Source: Candidatus Gastranaerophilales bacterium (GTDB lineage Bacteria; Cyanobacteriota; Vampirovibrionia; Gastranaerophilales; Gastranaerophilaceae). Taken from it: DNA of 64,000 bases. A model generated the notes under the pieces. The model did no database searches. It had not been told where the DNA came from and saw only the letters and a program-made list of their open reading frames with translations. The stretch spans positions 1 through 64,000 of the forward strand of contig CALUYZ010000003.1 of assembly GCA_944325175.1 (NCBI GenBank), read 5' to 3'. Below are positions 37,649 through 47,458 of this stretch, in pieces. Positions within the stretch are counted from its first letter, which is position 1, and each line of letters opens with the position of its first letter. The translations under genes were made by a program, and so were the position numbers.

Positions 37649-38821
37649 ATGTCAAAAACCAATATGGAAAAAACCGCAAAAAAACCCATTAAAGTTGCTT
37701 TTCCACACATGGGAACCATTTCTATTGCTTGGTCTGCCGCTTTAAGGAAAATGGGAATTGAACCTTTTGTGCCGCCATATACAAGCAAAAAAACTCTTTC
37801 TTTGGGAACAAAAAATTCGCCTGAAGCAATTTGTCTTCCTTACAAGCTAATTTTAGGAAATTTTATGGAAGCAATAGATGGCGGTGCTGATTACGTTGCC
37901 ATGATTACATCCCCCGGCATTTGCAGACTTGGTGAATACGGCAAAAGCATAAAAAACGTTTTAGCTGATATGGGCTATGAAGCAAATTTTATTGAAATGA
38001 ATTTATACGATGGTTTTAAAGGCATGTGGAATTTTTTGACCGAATTAACAGGCAACAAAAACCCCATAACAATCATAAGAGCCATAAATATAGCAGTTAG
38101 AAAAGTTTTTGCAATAGATGAGATTGAAAATTTTTATTCTTACTACAGAGCAAGAGAAATTAATACAGGCGACGCCGAAAAAGCCTATAAAAAAGCTTTA
38201 AAATTAATTGATAAAGCCGATTATACAAAAGACTTGAAAAAAGCCCTAAAAGAAGGTTTAAAGGAAATTTCGCAAGTTAAGATTGACCCAAACAGAGATG
38301 TTCTTCATGTTGACTTGACAGGTGAAATTTTCCTTGTTTTAGACCCCTTTGCAAATCAAAACATTGAAAAAGAACTTGGCAAAATGGGCGTTCAAACAAG
38401 AAGAAGTTTGACCGTTTCCGGCTTTTTAAGGGATGCAATTATTCCAAAATTCTGCAAAAAAGGCGAAACACACTTAGAAAGGGCATTTAGGCTTGCAAAA
38501 CCCTATTTAATGAGAGATATAGGGGGTGATGCCTTAGAATGTATTTCAGATGTTATGTATGCAAGCGAAAGAGGGGTTGACGGCTTAATCCATGTTTCAC
38601 CGTTTACCTGTATGCCTGAAATTATGTCGCAAAATATATTCCCCAAAATGAGGGAAGATGTCGGTATTCCAATTTTATCTTTAATTATGGATGAACAAAC
38701 AGGTAAAGCAGGCTATTTAACAAGATTGGAAGCTTTTGTCGATTTAATGAGAAGAAAGAAAATGCGCCAAAAGTTTCAAGAAAATAAAAATGAAGAAATC
38801 AAAGAAGAAATAGCCAAATAA
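37649..38821 (+). CDS. 2-hydroxyacyl-CoA dehydratase (HgdB)/DUF2229-like protein
   Basis: 390 residues. IKVAFPHMGTISIAWSAALRKMG at the start and conserved Cys in SPEAICLPYK, TSPGICRLGEYG and SPFTCMPEIM follow the pattern of proteins related to the dehydratase subunits of the 2-hydroxyglutaryl-CoA dehydratase group, where three Cys hold a [4Fe-4S] cluster. The usual ATP-dependent activator domain is not present or adjacent. GGGGAG precedes the ATG. Probably a cytoplasmic Fe-S protein; the substrate is unknown and a housekeeping role for stand-alone members is possible. Confidence 0.75.
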   Translation: MSKTNMEKTAKKPIKVAFPHMGTISIAWSAALRKMGIEPFVPPYTSKKTLSLGTKNSPEAICLPYKLILGNFMEAIDGGADYVAMITSPGICRLGEYGKSIKNVLADMGYEANFIEMNLYDGFKGMWNFLTELTGNKNPITIIRAINIAVRKVFAIDEIENFYSYYRAREINTGDAEKAYKKALKLIDKADYTKDLKKALKEGLKEISQVKIDPNRDVLHVDLTGEIFLVLDPFANQNIEKELGKMGVQTRRSLTVSGFLRDAIIPKFCKKGETHLERAFRLAKPYLMRDIGGDALECISDVMYASERGVDGLIHVSPFTCMPEIMSQNIFPKMREDVGIPILSLIMDEQTGKAGYLTRLEAFVDLMRRKKMRQKFQENKNEEIKEEIAK

Positions 38822-38860
38822 GCCTATATTTAAAATTTTAAAAATGATATAATTTTTTCT

Positions 38861-39817
38861 ATGGAAACTCTTTTAAAAATAAACAATCTAAATTTAGGTT
38901 TTAATATTGAGGATAACTTTTATAGCGCCGTAAAAGATTTCTCTTTCGAGCTTAAAAAAGGGTCAATCCATTCTATTATAGGCGAATCAGGCTCGGGCAA
39001 AACAATGTCTGTTATGAGCATAATTAAACTTTTACCCAAAAATGCCAAAATAACAAGCGGCGAAATTTTATACAACGGCATTAATCTTTTAAATTTAAAA
39101 GAAAGTGAAATTAATAAAATAAGGGGCAAAAAAATTGCTCTTGTTCCGCAAGACCCAATGACAAGCCTAAATCCCCTATATACAATTCAAAATCAAATGG
39201 TAGAAACCATTTTGGCACATTGTGATTGCACAAAAGAAGAAGCTATTGAAATTGCAATTAAGAATTTAAAAAATGTAGGAATATCTGACGCTGAAAAAAA
39301 ATTAAAAGTTTACCCGTATGAACTATCAGGCGGCTTAAGACAAAGAGTTATAATTGCAATAGCGCTTTCTCTAAACCCCGATATTATTATTGCAGATGAG
39401 CCCACAACAGCATTAGACGTTACAATTCAGGCACAAATTTTAAATTTGCTTTTGGAAATTAAAAAACAAGGTAAATCTATTATTTTAATTTCCCATGATT
39501 TAGGTGTTGTTAATAAATATGCAGATTTTATTTCAATTATGTATATGGGAAGAGTTGTTGAAACAGCAAGCGTTAAAACGCTTTTTAAAAACCCCAAACA
39601 TCCTTATACAAAAGCATTAATAGAGGCACTTCCATATAACAAATTAAAAAGGCTTAAAAATATAAAAGGCTCCCCAAGCCCGATTACAGAATATATTTCA
39701 GGTTGTGAATTTCATAAAAGATGCGATTATAAAGAACAAATTTGTGAAGATAAAATTTTTAAATTATGTCAACAGCAAGATGGTTCTCAAGTGGCATGCA
39801 GATTATACGATTGTTAA
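38861..39817 (+). CDS. DppD/OppD-like ABC transporter ATPase
   Basis: 318 residues. Walker A GESGSGKT (~42), Q-loop VPQDPMTSLNPL, signature LSGGLRQRV, Walker B IIIADEPTTALD and His switch ISHDLG are intact. The C-terminus has the oligopeptide-transport extension with Cys-rich CEFHKRCDYKEQIC. It would energise peptide or nickel import, but no permease, binding protein or second ATPase is adjacent, so partners must be elsewhere. Followed by a 150-bp gap. Confidence 0.9.
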   Translation: METLLKINNLNLGFNIEDNFYSAVKDFSFELKKGSIHSIIGESGSGKTMSVMSIIKLLPKNAKITSGEILYNGINLLNLKESEINKIRGKKIALVPQDPMTSLNPLYTIQNQMVETILAHCDCTKEEAIEIAIKNLKNVGISDAEKKLKVYPYELSGGLRQRVIIAIALSLNPDIIIADEPTTALDVTIQAQILNLLLEIKKQGKSIILISHDLGVVNKYADFISIMYMGRVVETASVKTLFKNPKHPYTKALIEALPYNKLKRLKNIKGSPSPITEYISGCEFHKRCDYKEQICEDKIFKLCQQQDGSQVACRLYDC

Positions 39818-39968
39818 ACCCCTAATTTTATGCGCATTTTACAGCACAAACATTTTTGTCAATAGTAAAAATTAATTTTTACATTACAAAATATTTTATG
39901 ATTTTTACCATTCAACCATGCTATAAATAGATTAATCGGAATTAATTCTTATAAGGGGAAGTTAATAA

Positions 39969-40472
39969 ATGAGTGAATATTTAAGCAAAGAAGAAATTAA
40001 ACAGTGGAGAAGTTCATTAGAAAGAATCACTCTTGAAGAATACGCAAGAAGACTAGGTAAAACCCTTAAAGGTGAAAAACAAACAAATGATATTGTTGAT
40101 ATAGTTCTTAAAAATCAAAATTCAAGTTCTTCTAAATATATTTCTGATGTAAGAAGAGAAACACCAAAAGAAACAGTTATTGAAATTGCTAAAAAATCAG
40201 TTGAAATGGAACAAGATAAAGCATACAGAGAAGTTTCAATAAAAGATAAAACAAGAAGATTAAACTTCAACAAACCATTAACCGAAAGAGAACAAAAAGT
40301 TTTGGATTATTTTATTCAAAACACAGATACTATTGTTTATGCTAAAGATTTAGCTAAAGTTTTAAATCTTCCTACAGATTACGTTTACAAATACATTAAA
40401 AACTTAAGAGCAAAAATTATTGAAGATGTTCTTGTTAATGCCACAAAGGGTGGTTACAGGCTTACAATTTAA
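39969..40472 (+). CDS. Putative winged-helix DNA-binding protein
   Basis: 167 residues. The N-terminal ~60 residues are helical and charged; a Ser/Lys-rich linker follows. The C-terminal ~65 residues (LTEREQKVLDYF, YAKDLAKVLNLPTDYVYKYIKNLRAKI, ATKGGYRL) look like the OmpR/PhoB-type winged helix ending in the GGYRL wing, without a receiver domain. It lies 42 bp before a histidine kinase and might be its output regulator (inference). AAGGGGAA precedes the start. Confidence 0.65.
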   Translation: MSEYLSKEEIKQWRSSLERITLEEYARRLGKTLKGEKQTNDIVDIVLKNQNSSSSKYISDVRRETPKETVIEIAKKSVEMEQDKAYREVSIKDKTRRLNFNKPLTEREQKVLDYFIQNTDTIVYAKDLAKVLNLPTDYVYKYIKNLRAKIIEDVLVNATKGGYRLTI

Positions 40473-40514
40473 CAATTTTGATTAATTAAAACAGGCGGTA
40501 TATAATTAAAAGTT

Positions 40515-41669
40515 ATGAATGATAACCTTTTAACTACCGCCTATTTTAATGAAGAAAATTATAAAGAATCCGATAAATTCTATTTTGATTGCTTTTTAAA
40601 ATTAAAAAAAGAATTCGATTTTTCATATTGTGCATTTTTTTATAAAACACAAGGGAAATACGTTTTATCTTACAAACATTTTTTTAACGAAGAATTTTCA
40701 AATTATGCCCCTAAAATTAACAAAAAAGATGCTTTTAGCAAACTAAAAATTCCAATAAAAATGCAAAACAGCATAATCGGATATTTTTTATTTGTCAAAA
40801 AAGAAAATTTTACAAAACAAGAAAAAGAAAAAGCAAAAAAATATTGTCTTGAAATTTCATACATTATTAAAGATTTCGAAATTTCAAAAATTTTTCAAAA
40901 CCAATTATCAATTCTGCAAAATGCAATTTTGGAAAAAAACCTTGCAACAAAAAAACTTGAAGAACAAAACGAAAAATTAATTGAAACCGATAAAATAAGA
41001 AGCGAATTTTTGGCAAATGTTTCTCATGAATTAAGAACTCCACTAAATTCAATTATTGGCTTTTCTACCGCCCTAAACAGCGAAATGCTTGGAGAATTAA
41101 ATGAAAAACAAAAAAGCTATACGAACAAAATTTTAACTTCCGCCATTCACCTTACAGGTCTTATAAATGACATTTTAGATATGACAAAAATTGAAGCTAA
41201 GGGAATGAAACTTAATTTAGGTATATATTCCCCGCAAGACATAATAAAAGAAGTGATAAATACAACTGAGCCACTGGCAAATGAGAAAAATATAATAATT
41301 AAATTTCTTGATAGTTATGAAGGCAAGCTTTCAACAGATTATCAAAAATTAAAACAGATTGTCTGCAATTTATTAACCAACGCAATTAAATTTTCTTATG
41401 AAAATTCAAAAGTCATAATTAAAACCTATAAAAAAGAAAACCAATTTTATATTGAAATTCAAGATTTTGGAATTGGCATAGATAAAAAAAATCAAAATAA
41501 AATTTTTGAAAAATTTGTTCAATTAGATAATATCTATACAAAAAAATATTCTTCAACCGGTTTAGGGTTAACCATTACAAAAGAATTTGTCAAAATGTTA
41601 AATGGCGAAATTAAATTAAAATCAAAATTAAATAAAGGTACTACTTTTATTTTAAAATTTAAAAACTAA
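40515..41669 (+). CDS. Soluble sensor histidine kinase
   Basis: 384 residues without transmembrane helices. The first ~140 residues form a possible GAF-like sensor. A coiled coil (~145-170) leads to the H-box SEFLANVSHELRTPLNS, then the ATPase domain with N-box LLTNAIKFSY, G1 DFGIGID and G2 STGLGLTITKEFV. Autophosphorylation at the H-box His is expected. No receiver protein is encoded beside it, except possibly the winged-helix protein upstream. Confidence 0.92.
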   Translation: MNDNLLTTAYFNEENYKESDKFYFDCFLKLKKEFDFSYCAFFYKTQGKYVLSYKHFFNEEFSNYAPKINKKDAFSKLKIPIKMQNSIIGYFLFVKKENFTKQEKEKAKKYCLEISYIIKDFEISKIFQNQLSILQNAILEKNLATKKLEEQNEKLIETDKIRSEFLANVSHELRTPLNSIIGFSTALNSEMLGELNEKQKSYTNKILTSAIHLTGLINDILDMTKIEAKGMKLNLGIYSPQDIIKEVINTTEPLANEKNIIIKFLDSYEGKLSTDYQKLKQIVCNLLTNAIKFSYENSKVIIKTYKKENQFYIEIQDFGIGIDKKNQNKIFEKFVQLDNIYTKKYSSTGLGLTITKEFVKMLNGEIKLKSKLNKGTTFILKFKN

Positions 41670-41703
41670 AAAGAACCGTTTAATCTAAACGGTTCTTTTT
41701 TAT
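41669..41703. terminator. Terminator after the histidine kinase
   Basis: AAAAAGAACCGTTTA pairs with TAAACGGTTCTTTTT; T runs on both sides make it usable by both convergent genes. Confidence 0.85.
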
Positions 41704-41717
41704 CTGTGTTTGTTTGG

Positions 41718-42923
41718 TTAAGCCACTTTTTGAGATTCAGCCCCTTGTTCTTTTTCAAGTTTGGCTGCTTCCTTCTGAGCTTTTTCGTATGCTTTTCTTT
41801 CTTTTCTTGACATTTTTGAAACATCAACCGGTTCTTGTGATTTAGCGCCTTGTGCATCAGCAGAAGCTATTGCATCTTGAGGAATAGCGCCTATATTTGC
41901 AAGAACTTCATTTGCTGCCTGTTGAATTAACGGTTCAGGGTCATTCATTGCGGCTTTTAAAACAGGTTCAACCGTTTCTCTGTCTTCAGGTTTTGCAACG
42001 TATGAAAGAGCTTGAATTGCAGCTAATTTAACTTCTTTTTCATTGTCGTTTCTTGCAGCATTTTCAATTTCAGTGAAACCAATTAAATCATTTAATTTGA
42101 GTTGAGGAAGTTGATTGTTTTGGTCTTGAGTTGCATTGTATCTGTCAATTTCATCTCTTTGGTTTTTCTGTAACATTGCAAGAGTGAACATTGAAATTAC
42201 TCTGTTTTTATCAGCTAAAGTTTTTGGTGCTAATTCTTTTGTCAAAGCTTCTTCTTCAGGAGTTAATTTAGCACCTGATGCAGCTTTATTTATTGCTGCC
42301 ACTTGAGCATCCGTCGGTCCTTGAAGGGTGGATGTATCTTGTTTAACAATGTCTGCTAAGCCTCTCATTACAGGTTCCGATAAAACTGCACTTTGCATAT
42401 CAGGTGTGCCTTGGCTCAAGTTTGCAATTTTTGTAATTGCATCTTCTTGGGTTTTATTATCTGTGCTTTTTAAACCGGCAATTAATGAATTTACATCAAC
42501 TGTATTTTGGTTTTGTTCAGTAGGCTGTTGAACCTGTATATCAGGTTGTTGGGCAGGAGCTTGTTGTTCAACCGGCGTTTGAGGTGCAACGGAAGTTTGA
42601 TTTTCTATGGTTTGAGGCGCAACAGGAGCCTGTTCAGTTGCCGGAGCCTGTGTTAACACCGGTGCCGGCATCGATTGCTGGGGGAGTTGTTGTACCTCTT
42701 GAGCTTGCGGCATATACATTGGCGCTTGTGGCATGTATTGCTGATATTGGTTCATATAAGGCTGTGTATAAACTGATTGTTGAGGGTATTGATAAACCGG
42801 AGCGGAAGTATTATTTGACGGTTGTCCGGAATATGCTTTCGGTTCAAAAATTTGAATGTTAACTGCACTTGCACTTGGTGCTGTTTGTGTCGGATAATAA
42901 GGTGAGCCTACTGTCTGCATCAT
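41718..42923 (-). CDS. AVNIQI-motif protein with Gln/Pro-rich region and HEAT-like repeats (1)
   Basis: 401 residues. Near residue 20, APSASAVNIQIFEP is nearly the same as APSVGAVNIQIYNP in the 43521-44519 protein. Residues ~30-145 are Gln/Pro/Tyr-rich and prion-like. The rest is helical with HEAT-like segments (AAIQALSYVAKPEDRETVEPVLKA) and ends in a Lys/Glu-rich tail. No signal peptide or transmembrane helix is seen. Probably a scaffold or protein-binding factor; no specific role can be named. Confidence 0.7.
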   Translation of the reverse strand: MMQTVGSPYYPTQTAPSASAVNIQIFEPKAYSGQPSNNTSAPVYQYPQQSVYTQPYMNQYQQYMPQAPMYMPQAQEVQQLPQQSMPAPVLTQAPATEQAPVAPQTIENQTSVAPQTPVEQQAPAQQPDIQVQQPTEQNQNTVDVNSLIAGLKSTDNKTQEDAITKIANLSQGTPDMQSAVLSEPVMRGLADIVKQDTSTLQGPTDAQVAAINKAASGAKLTPEEEALTKELAPKTLADKNRVISMFTLAMLQKNQRDEIDRYNATQDQNNQLPQLKLNDLIGFTEIENAARNDNEKEVKLAAIQALSYVAKPEDRETVEPVLKAAMNDPEPLIQQAANEVLANIGAIPQDAIASADAQGAKSQEPVDVSKMSRKERKAYEKAQKEAAKLEKEQGAESQKVA

Positions 42924-43080
42924 AGTTTTATATATCTCCTTTTTGAAATTTTATCAATTTGACGTCTTTATAAGTATTCTGAATATTTTCTATTGCTATA
43001 ATATCTGTTTTTTTCTTGTAATTATTTGTTTTTTTAAGCTATTATTGAATTTTAGTGCTTTACATTATTTTACAATTTCG

Positions 43081-43521
43081 CTATTTTTCAATTATATTCT
43101 TCTTTGTAAAAAGGTTTGTACCGTTTTTAATGAAGTCATAAGCCATAGAGCATGTCATGCCGATAAGCCCAACCATTTTTGGCGCTTTTTTCTTAGATGC
43201 CAAAGTTAATGCTGAAAAGCCTACAGACAACCAATTACCTTTCATGCCGTCGTATAACCCTTTACAAAAACCTGTAATGGCGCCGCCTGCTCGATAAAAA
43301 CCTGTGAAAAAATCACCGTTTCTTACAAATTGTTTCATGGCATTATGTTTTTCACTTGATTTATTAAGCATGGAATCGCCCGTGTAATCGTTAATATCTT
43401 TAATTGCAACGGCAGTTCTTGCTGTTTGGCTTGCGTTTCTTGCTGCAAGTTCGCCTGCTTCGATTGCACTTGAAGTTATAGACATTATAGAAGCTGCATT
43501 TGCGATAAAATTAAATGCCAT
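43081..43521 (-). CDS. Hypothetical protein with Gly-rich hydrophobic segments
   Basis: 146 residues. Its ATG overlaps the stop of the upstream AVNIQI gene (TAATG), so the two are coupled. Ala-rich N-terminal helix, charged middle (~50-70), and two hydrophobic segments (~78-100 and ~118-135). No family is recognised. Confidence 0.65.
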   Translation of the reverse strand: MAFNFIANAASIMSITSSAIEAGELAARNASQTARTAVAIKDINDYTGDSMLNKSSEKHNAMKQFVRNGDFFTGFYRAGGAITGFCKGLYDGMKGNWLSVGFSALTLASKKKAPKMVGLIGMTCSMAYDFIKNGTNLFTKKNIIEK

Positions 43522-44519
43522 TATGCCACCGCCTGACTATTTGGTGGCACCATTTGTTGATTCATATTGGCTGTGCCGTCATTATTTATTTGCATATTTT
43601 GGTTCATTGATGCACTGTTTGGTTTTAACAAGGTATCAGTTTCGGTTGGCGGTAATTTTGTATCAAGTGCTTCTGCTTGACTAGTTACGGCTTGCAAAGA
43701 AGGTTCAGGCATATTTGCTTGAACTTGCGGGGTCGTTTGATTGTTATTCAAGGGTTGATTTTGGTTTAAGTTTGCCTCTTTATTAAGCGCTGCTGCATCT
43801 GCATTTGCTTTGTATCCGCTCATTTTAAGAAGAATTTGAGAAGCAAGTGCTGCATCTTCCCCATAGCTTGAATTTGATTGTTGCATTTGAGTTAAAATTT
43901 GAGCCGTTTCATCGTTACCTGTTGCATAGCCTGCATCAAGTGCCATTAGCGCAACAAATTTAACCGTTTCAGCCGGATCTTGTAAGGTTTTGTTTAATAA
44001 TGCGGTCAATGCTGCATCATCTTTTCTTGTTTCGTCTTCTTTAAAGCGTTCAAAAAGCTCTTTTGCACCCATTAATCTTATTTTTTTATCTTGAGAATTT
44101 AAGTAATTTTCAAGAGTTTTAATATAATCATCGGTTAAAGCCACTTTTGGCTTATTTTCTTTTTTTTCTTCAGTTTTTTTAGCTTCCGTATTTTCTGACT
44201 GCGCTGCAATGCCTTCTTGATTATTGTTTAAATTCATTGTTTGATTCATTGAAGGGTTAATATCGCCTTTATCGTATTGGCTTGGTTGAATAGAGGGCAT
44301 CATTTGCTGCTGTTGAAACATATTGTTGTAGTTATATGGGTATGGCTGATAGATGCCTTGCGGGTTTGCCGTAGGATTATAAATTTGTATATTAACCGCA
44401 CCAACACTAGGCGCTGTCGGATAAGAACCTGAAGCCTGATAAACAGGAGTTTGAGGCATCATTTGATATTGATTATAATTGCCCTGTGGCAAATATTGTG
44501 TATTAATCTGATTTTGCAT
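43521..44519 (-). CDS. AVNIQI-motif protein with Gln/Asn-rich region and HEAT-like repeats (2)
   Basis: 332 residues. The same architecture as 41718-42923: Tyr/Gln/Pro-rich N-terminus with AVNIQIYNP at ~42-50, a Lys/Glu linker, HEAT-like helices (~125-250, IRLMGAKELFERFKED, VKFVALMALDAGY) and a Gln/Asn-rich tail. The two genes are on the same strand with the 43081 gene between, suggesting a tandem duplication. Divergent from gatB. Confidence 0.7.
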   Translation of the reverse strand: MQNQINTQYLPQGNYNQYQMMPQTPVYQASGSYPTAPSVGAVNIQIYNPTANPQGIYQPYPYNYNNMFQQQQMMPSIQPSQYDKGDINPSMNQTMNLNNNQEGIAAQSENTEAKKTEEKKENKPKVALTDDYIKTLENYLNSQDKKIRLMGAKELFERFKEDETRKDDAALTALLNKTLQDPAETVKFVALMALDAGYATGNDETAQILTQMQQSNSSYGEDAALASQILLKMSGYKANADAAALNKEANLNQNQPLNNNQTTPQVQANMPEPSLQAVTSQAEALDTKLPPTETDTLLKPNSASMNQNMQINNDGTANMNQQMVPPNSQAVA

Positions 44520-44677
44520 GCTAAAAAAATCCTGATTTTATCTATATTAAAATAAAATTTCAAGGAAAAAAATAAGTGCTAAAAATTTTCCTTTTTGTAA
44601 CAAATTGTTAACACTTTTTTCACCATATTTTTATGATAGAATTTAAGACAGATATACCCTTTAAAAAGGAAATAAAA

Positions 44678-46129
44678 ATGACTGAAACAAATTTAAGAGA
44701 TAAATATGAAGTTGTAATCGGCTTAGAAGTTCATGCTCAATTAAAAACAAAATCTAAAATTTTTGCACCGGATGGTGCTGAATTCGGGCATGACCCAAAC
44801 ACTGAAACTTCACCCATTACATTAGGCATGCCAGGCGTTTTACCCGTTTTAAACAAAGGCGTTGTTGATATGGCAATTTTGGTTGGCTTAGCCTTAAATT
44901 CTAAAATTGCAAGAAGATGCAAATTTGATAGAAAACAATATTTCTACCCCGACCTTCCAAAAGGGTATCAAATTTCTCAATATGATGAACCCATTTGTAT
45001 TGGTGGCGAAATTAAAATTTCAAATAAAACAATTAAAATTACAAGAGCGCACTTAGAAGAAGATGCAGGCAAATTAGTTCATGCAGGCTCCACAGGCATT
45101 TATGGCTCCGCTTATTCTTTGGTGGATTTAAACCGTGCAGGAACACCGTTATTAGAAATTGTTTCAGAACCTGATATGAGAAGCTCTGATGAAGCAAGAG
45201 AATATATGGAACAGTTAAGAAACAATTTAAGATATATTGGCGTTTGCGACGGCAACTTAGAAGAAGGTTCCATGAGATGTGATGCCAACATTTCAATTCG
45301 CCCAAAAGGTCAAAAAGAATTTGGCACACGTGCGGAAATTAAAAACGTAAACAGCTTCCGTGCGCTTCAAAGAGCAATCGAATATGAAATAGACAGACAA
45401 ATTGAAATTGTTGAAGACGGCGGCGAAGTTGTTCAAGAAACAAGGCTTTGGGATGATAACAAGGGCATAACATCTTCTATGAGAGGAAAAGAAGATGCCC
45501 ATGATTACAGATATTTCCCTGAGCCTGATTTAATGCCATTAGAAATTGATGATGAATGGATTGAAAGAGTTAAAGCAAAAATGCCCGAGCTTCCAAAAGC
45601 AAAAGTTGAAAGGTATATGGGGCTTGGCTTATCTGAATATGACGCAAATGTTATAGTAAATCAAATGGATTTAGCACTTTTTTATGATGAAGTAATTAAA
45701 GGAAACGTTAACCCAAAAACTGCTTCTAACTTCTTAACAGGTGAAATTGCCGCATATTTAAAAGAAGAAAAAATTTCAATCAATGATTCAAAATTGACGG
45801 TTGAAAATTTCCAAAAACTTTTAGGCTTACTTGAAAAAGGCACCATTTCAAATAACATTGCAAAATCTCTTGTTGTTGAAATTTTAAAAACAGGAGAAGA
45901 CGCTGAAAAATTAGTTGAAAAGAAAGGCTTAAGCGTTTTATCTGATGAAGGTGCAATTTTAGAAATTGTGAAAAAAGTTTTAGAAAACAATAAAAGTCAG
46001 GTTGAAGCTTATAAAAGCGGCAAAGATAAGCTTTTTGGTTTCTTTGTAGGACAAGTTATGAAAGAAACAAAAGGCAGAGCAAACCCTGCTATGTTAAACG
46101 AACTTTTAAAGAAAGAATTGAATAACTAA
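44678..46129 (+). CDS. gatB: Asp/Glu-tRNA(Asn/Gln) amidotransferase subunit B
   Basis: 483 residues. With GatA and GatC it turns misacylated Glu-tRNA(Gln) or Asp-tRNA(Asn) into the amide form. Motifs: YEVVIGLEVHAQLKTKSKIF, LPKGYQISQYDEPI, LEEDAGKLVH, LVDLNRAGTPLLEIVSEPDM, and the C-terminal YqeY-like tail. The start is at 44678 after AAGGAA; an upstream in-frame codon lacks a site. A TTAACA/TATGAT promoter-like pair lies at 44608-44637. gatA and gatC are not in the window. Confidence 0.97.
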   Translation: MTETNLRDKYEVVIGLEVHAQLKTKSKIFAPDGAEFGHDPNTETSPITLGMPGVLPVLNKGVVDMAILVGLALNSKIARRCKFDRKQYFYPDLPKGYQISQYDEPICIGGEIKISNKTIKITRAHLEEDAGKLVHAGSTGIYGSAYSLVDLNRAGTPLLEIVSEPDMRSSDEAREYMEQLRNNLRYIGVCDGNLEEGSMRCDANISIRPKGQKEFGTRAEIKNVNSFRALQRAIEYEIDRQIEIVEDGGEVVQETRLWDDNKGITSSMRGKEDAHDYRYFPEPDLMPLEIDDEWIERVKAKMPELPKAKVERYMGLGLSEYDANVIVNQMDLALFYDEVIKGNVNPKTASNFLTGEIAAYLKEEKISINDSKLTVENFQKLLGLLEKGTISNNIAKSLVVEILKTGEDAEKLVEKKGLSVLSDEGAILEIVKKVLENNKSQVEAYKSGKDKLFGFFVGQVMKETKGRANPAMLNELLKKELNN

Positions 46130-46130
46130 T

Positions 46131-46156
46131 TTAAGCCCCATTTTGGGGCTTAAAAT
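46131..46156 (+). terminator. Weak intrinsic terminator after gatB
   Basis: TAAGCCCC-ATTT-TGGGGCTTA stem followed by a short A/T tract. Confidence 0.55.
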
Positions 46157-46174
46157 TTCAAAATAAGGATTTTT

Positions 46175-47458
46175 ATGGAAGAAATTTTTGATTTAATTAT
46201 TGTCGGTCTTGGTCCTGCAGGAATAAAAGCTGCAAATATTGCAGCAAAAAACGGTTTAACCGTTCTTGCATTTGAAAAAGAAAATGTTGGCGGTTGCTGT
46301 CTAAACAAAGGTTGTGTACCGACAAAATCATTTTTGCATACATCAAACAGCTTTTTTTGCGCTAAAAATGCAATAAAAGACGGTGTTATTATAAATGGCG
46401 CAATCGAGCCCGATATTTCAAAAATGGTTGAAATTAAAAACTCAATTATTGCAAAACTCTCTAAAGGTGCTGAAAATGAACTTGTCAAAAAGGGCATTAA
46501 AATTATAAAAGAAGAAGCAAAAGTTGATTTTGAAAATTTAGAAGTAAATGGTTACAGGGCAAAAAATATAATAATAGCAACGGGTTCAACCCCATTTGAA
46601 TTATGCGATTTTAAGTTTAATAAAAAAGATATTTTAAGCTCAGATGACATTTTAAACCTTGAAAAATTACCAAAAAGCATTGCAATAATAGGAACAGGCG
46701 CTATCGGAATCGAATGGGCAAGAATTTTTTTCAATTTAGGTGTTGAAGTTTCCGTTATTGAAAAAGCACCAACAATTTTGCCTTTAATGGATGTCGATAT
46801 TCAAAAAAGAATAACAAGAATTTTCAAGCAGAAAAAAATTAAAATTTATACGGGAAAAACCGCAACTTTTTATAAAGAAGGCAAGTTAATTTTAGATGAT
46901 AATGCAGAAATTATGGCAGATATTCTTCTTGTTGCTGTTGGCAGGAAAAAAATCGTACCTGAGAATTTGAAAATAAACTCAGACCTTACAACAAACTATA
47001 AAAATGTTTATGTTACAGGCGATATTTCATCAACCAAACAATTAGCCCACACAGCATCCATGCAAGCAGATTTTGTTATGAATAAAATTCTTGGCAAAGA
47101 AGCAAAATTAACCGAAAATGAATTAATTCCGTCTGTTATATACGGAACTCCGGAAGCTGCATCTATCGGCATTAACGAGCAAGATATTGAAAATTTTGAC
47201 GATTATAAAATATATAATCTTCCAATCTCGTTTCTTGCAAAATCTTGGTGTGATAATCAAACAGACGGTTTTATTAAAATTATCACCAAAAACGATTTAA
47301 TAAAAGGCGCACACATTGTATCAAATGAGGCATCAAGCCTTATAAGTCAAATTCAAATTATGATGCTTACAAATTATAAAGTTTCCGATATTAAAGATAT
47401 AGTTTTTGCGCATCCCACATATTCTGAAGGCATTTTGGAGACAATTTTAAATGGATAA
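46175..47458 (+). CDS. Dihydrolipoamide dehydrogenase-like flavoprotein
   Basis: 427 residues, somewhat shorter than typical Lpd (~460). FAD motif IIVGLGPAGIKAA, redox pair GGCCLNKGCVPTKSF (~40-54), NAD motif AIIGTGAIGIEWA (~170), and C-terminal dimer-interface FAHPTYSEGILE with the catalytic His-Glu pair. It reoxidises dihydrolipoamide of 2-oxoacid dehydrogenases or glycine cleavage. The 8-bp overlap with lipA supports a lipoate-linked role over mercuric or glutathione reductase. Confidence 0.85.
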   Translation: MEEIFDLIIVGLGPAGIKAANIAAKNGLTVLAFEKENVGGCCLNKGCVPTKSFLHTSNSFFCAKNAIKDGVIINGAIEPDISKMVEIKNSIIAKLSKGAENELVKKGIKIIKEEAKVDFENLEVNGYRAKNIIIATGSTPFELCDFKFNKKDILSSDDILNLEKLPKSIAIIGTGAIGIEWARIFFNLGVEVSVIEKAPTILPLMDVDIQKRITRIFKQKKIKIYTGKTATFYKEGKLILDDNAEIMADILLVAVGRKKIVPENLKINSDLTTNYKNVYVTGDISSTKQLAHTASMQADFVMNKILGKEAKLTENELIPSVIYGTPEAASIGINEQDIENFDDYKIYNLPISFLAKSWCDNQTDGFIKIITKNDLIKGAHIVSNEASSLISQIQIMMLTNYKVSDIKDIVFAHPTYSEGILETILNG

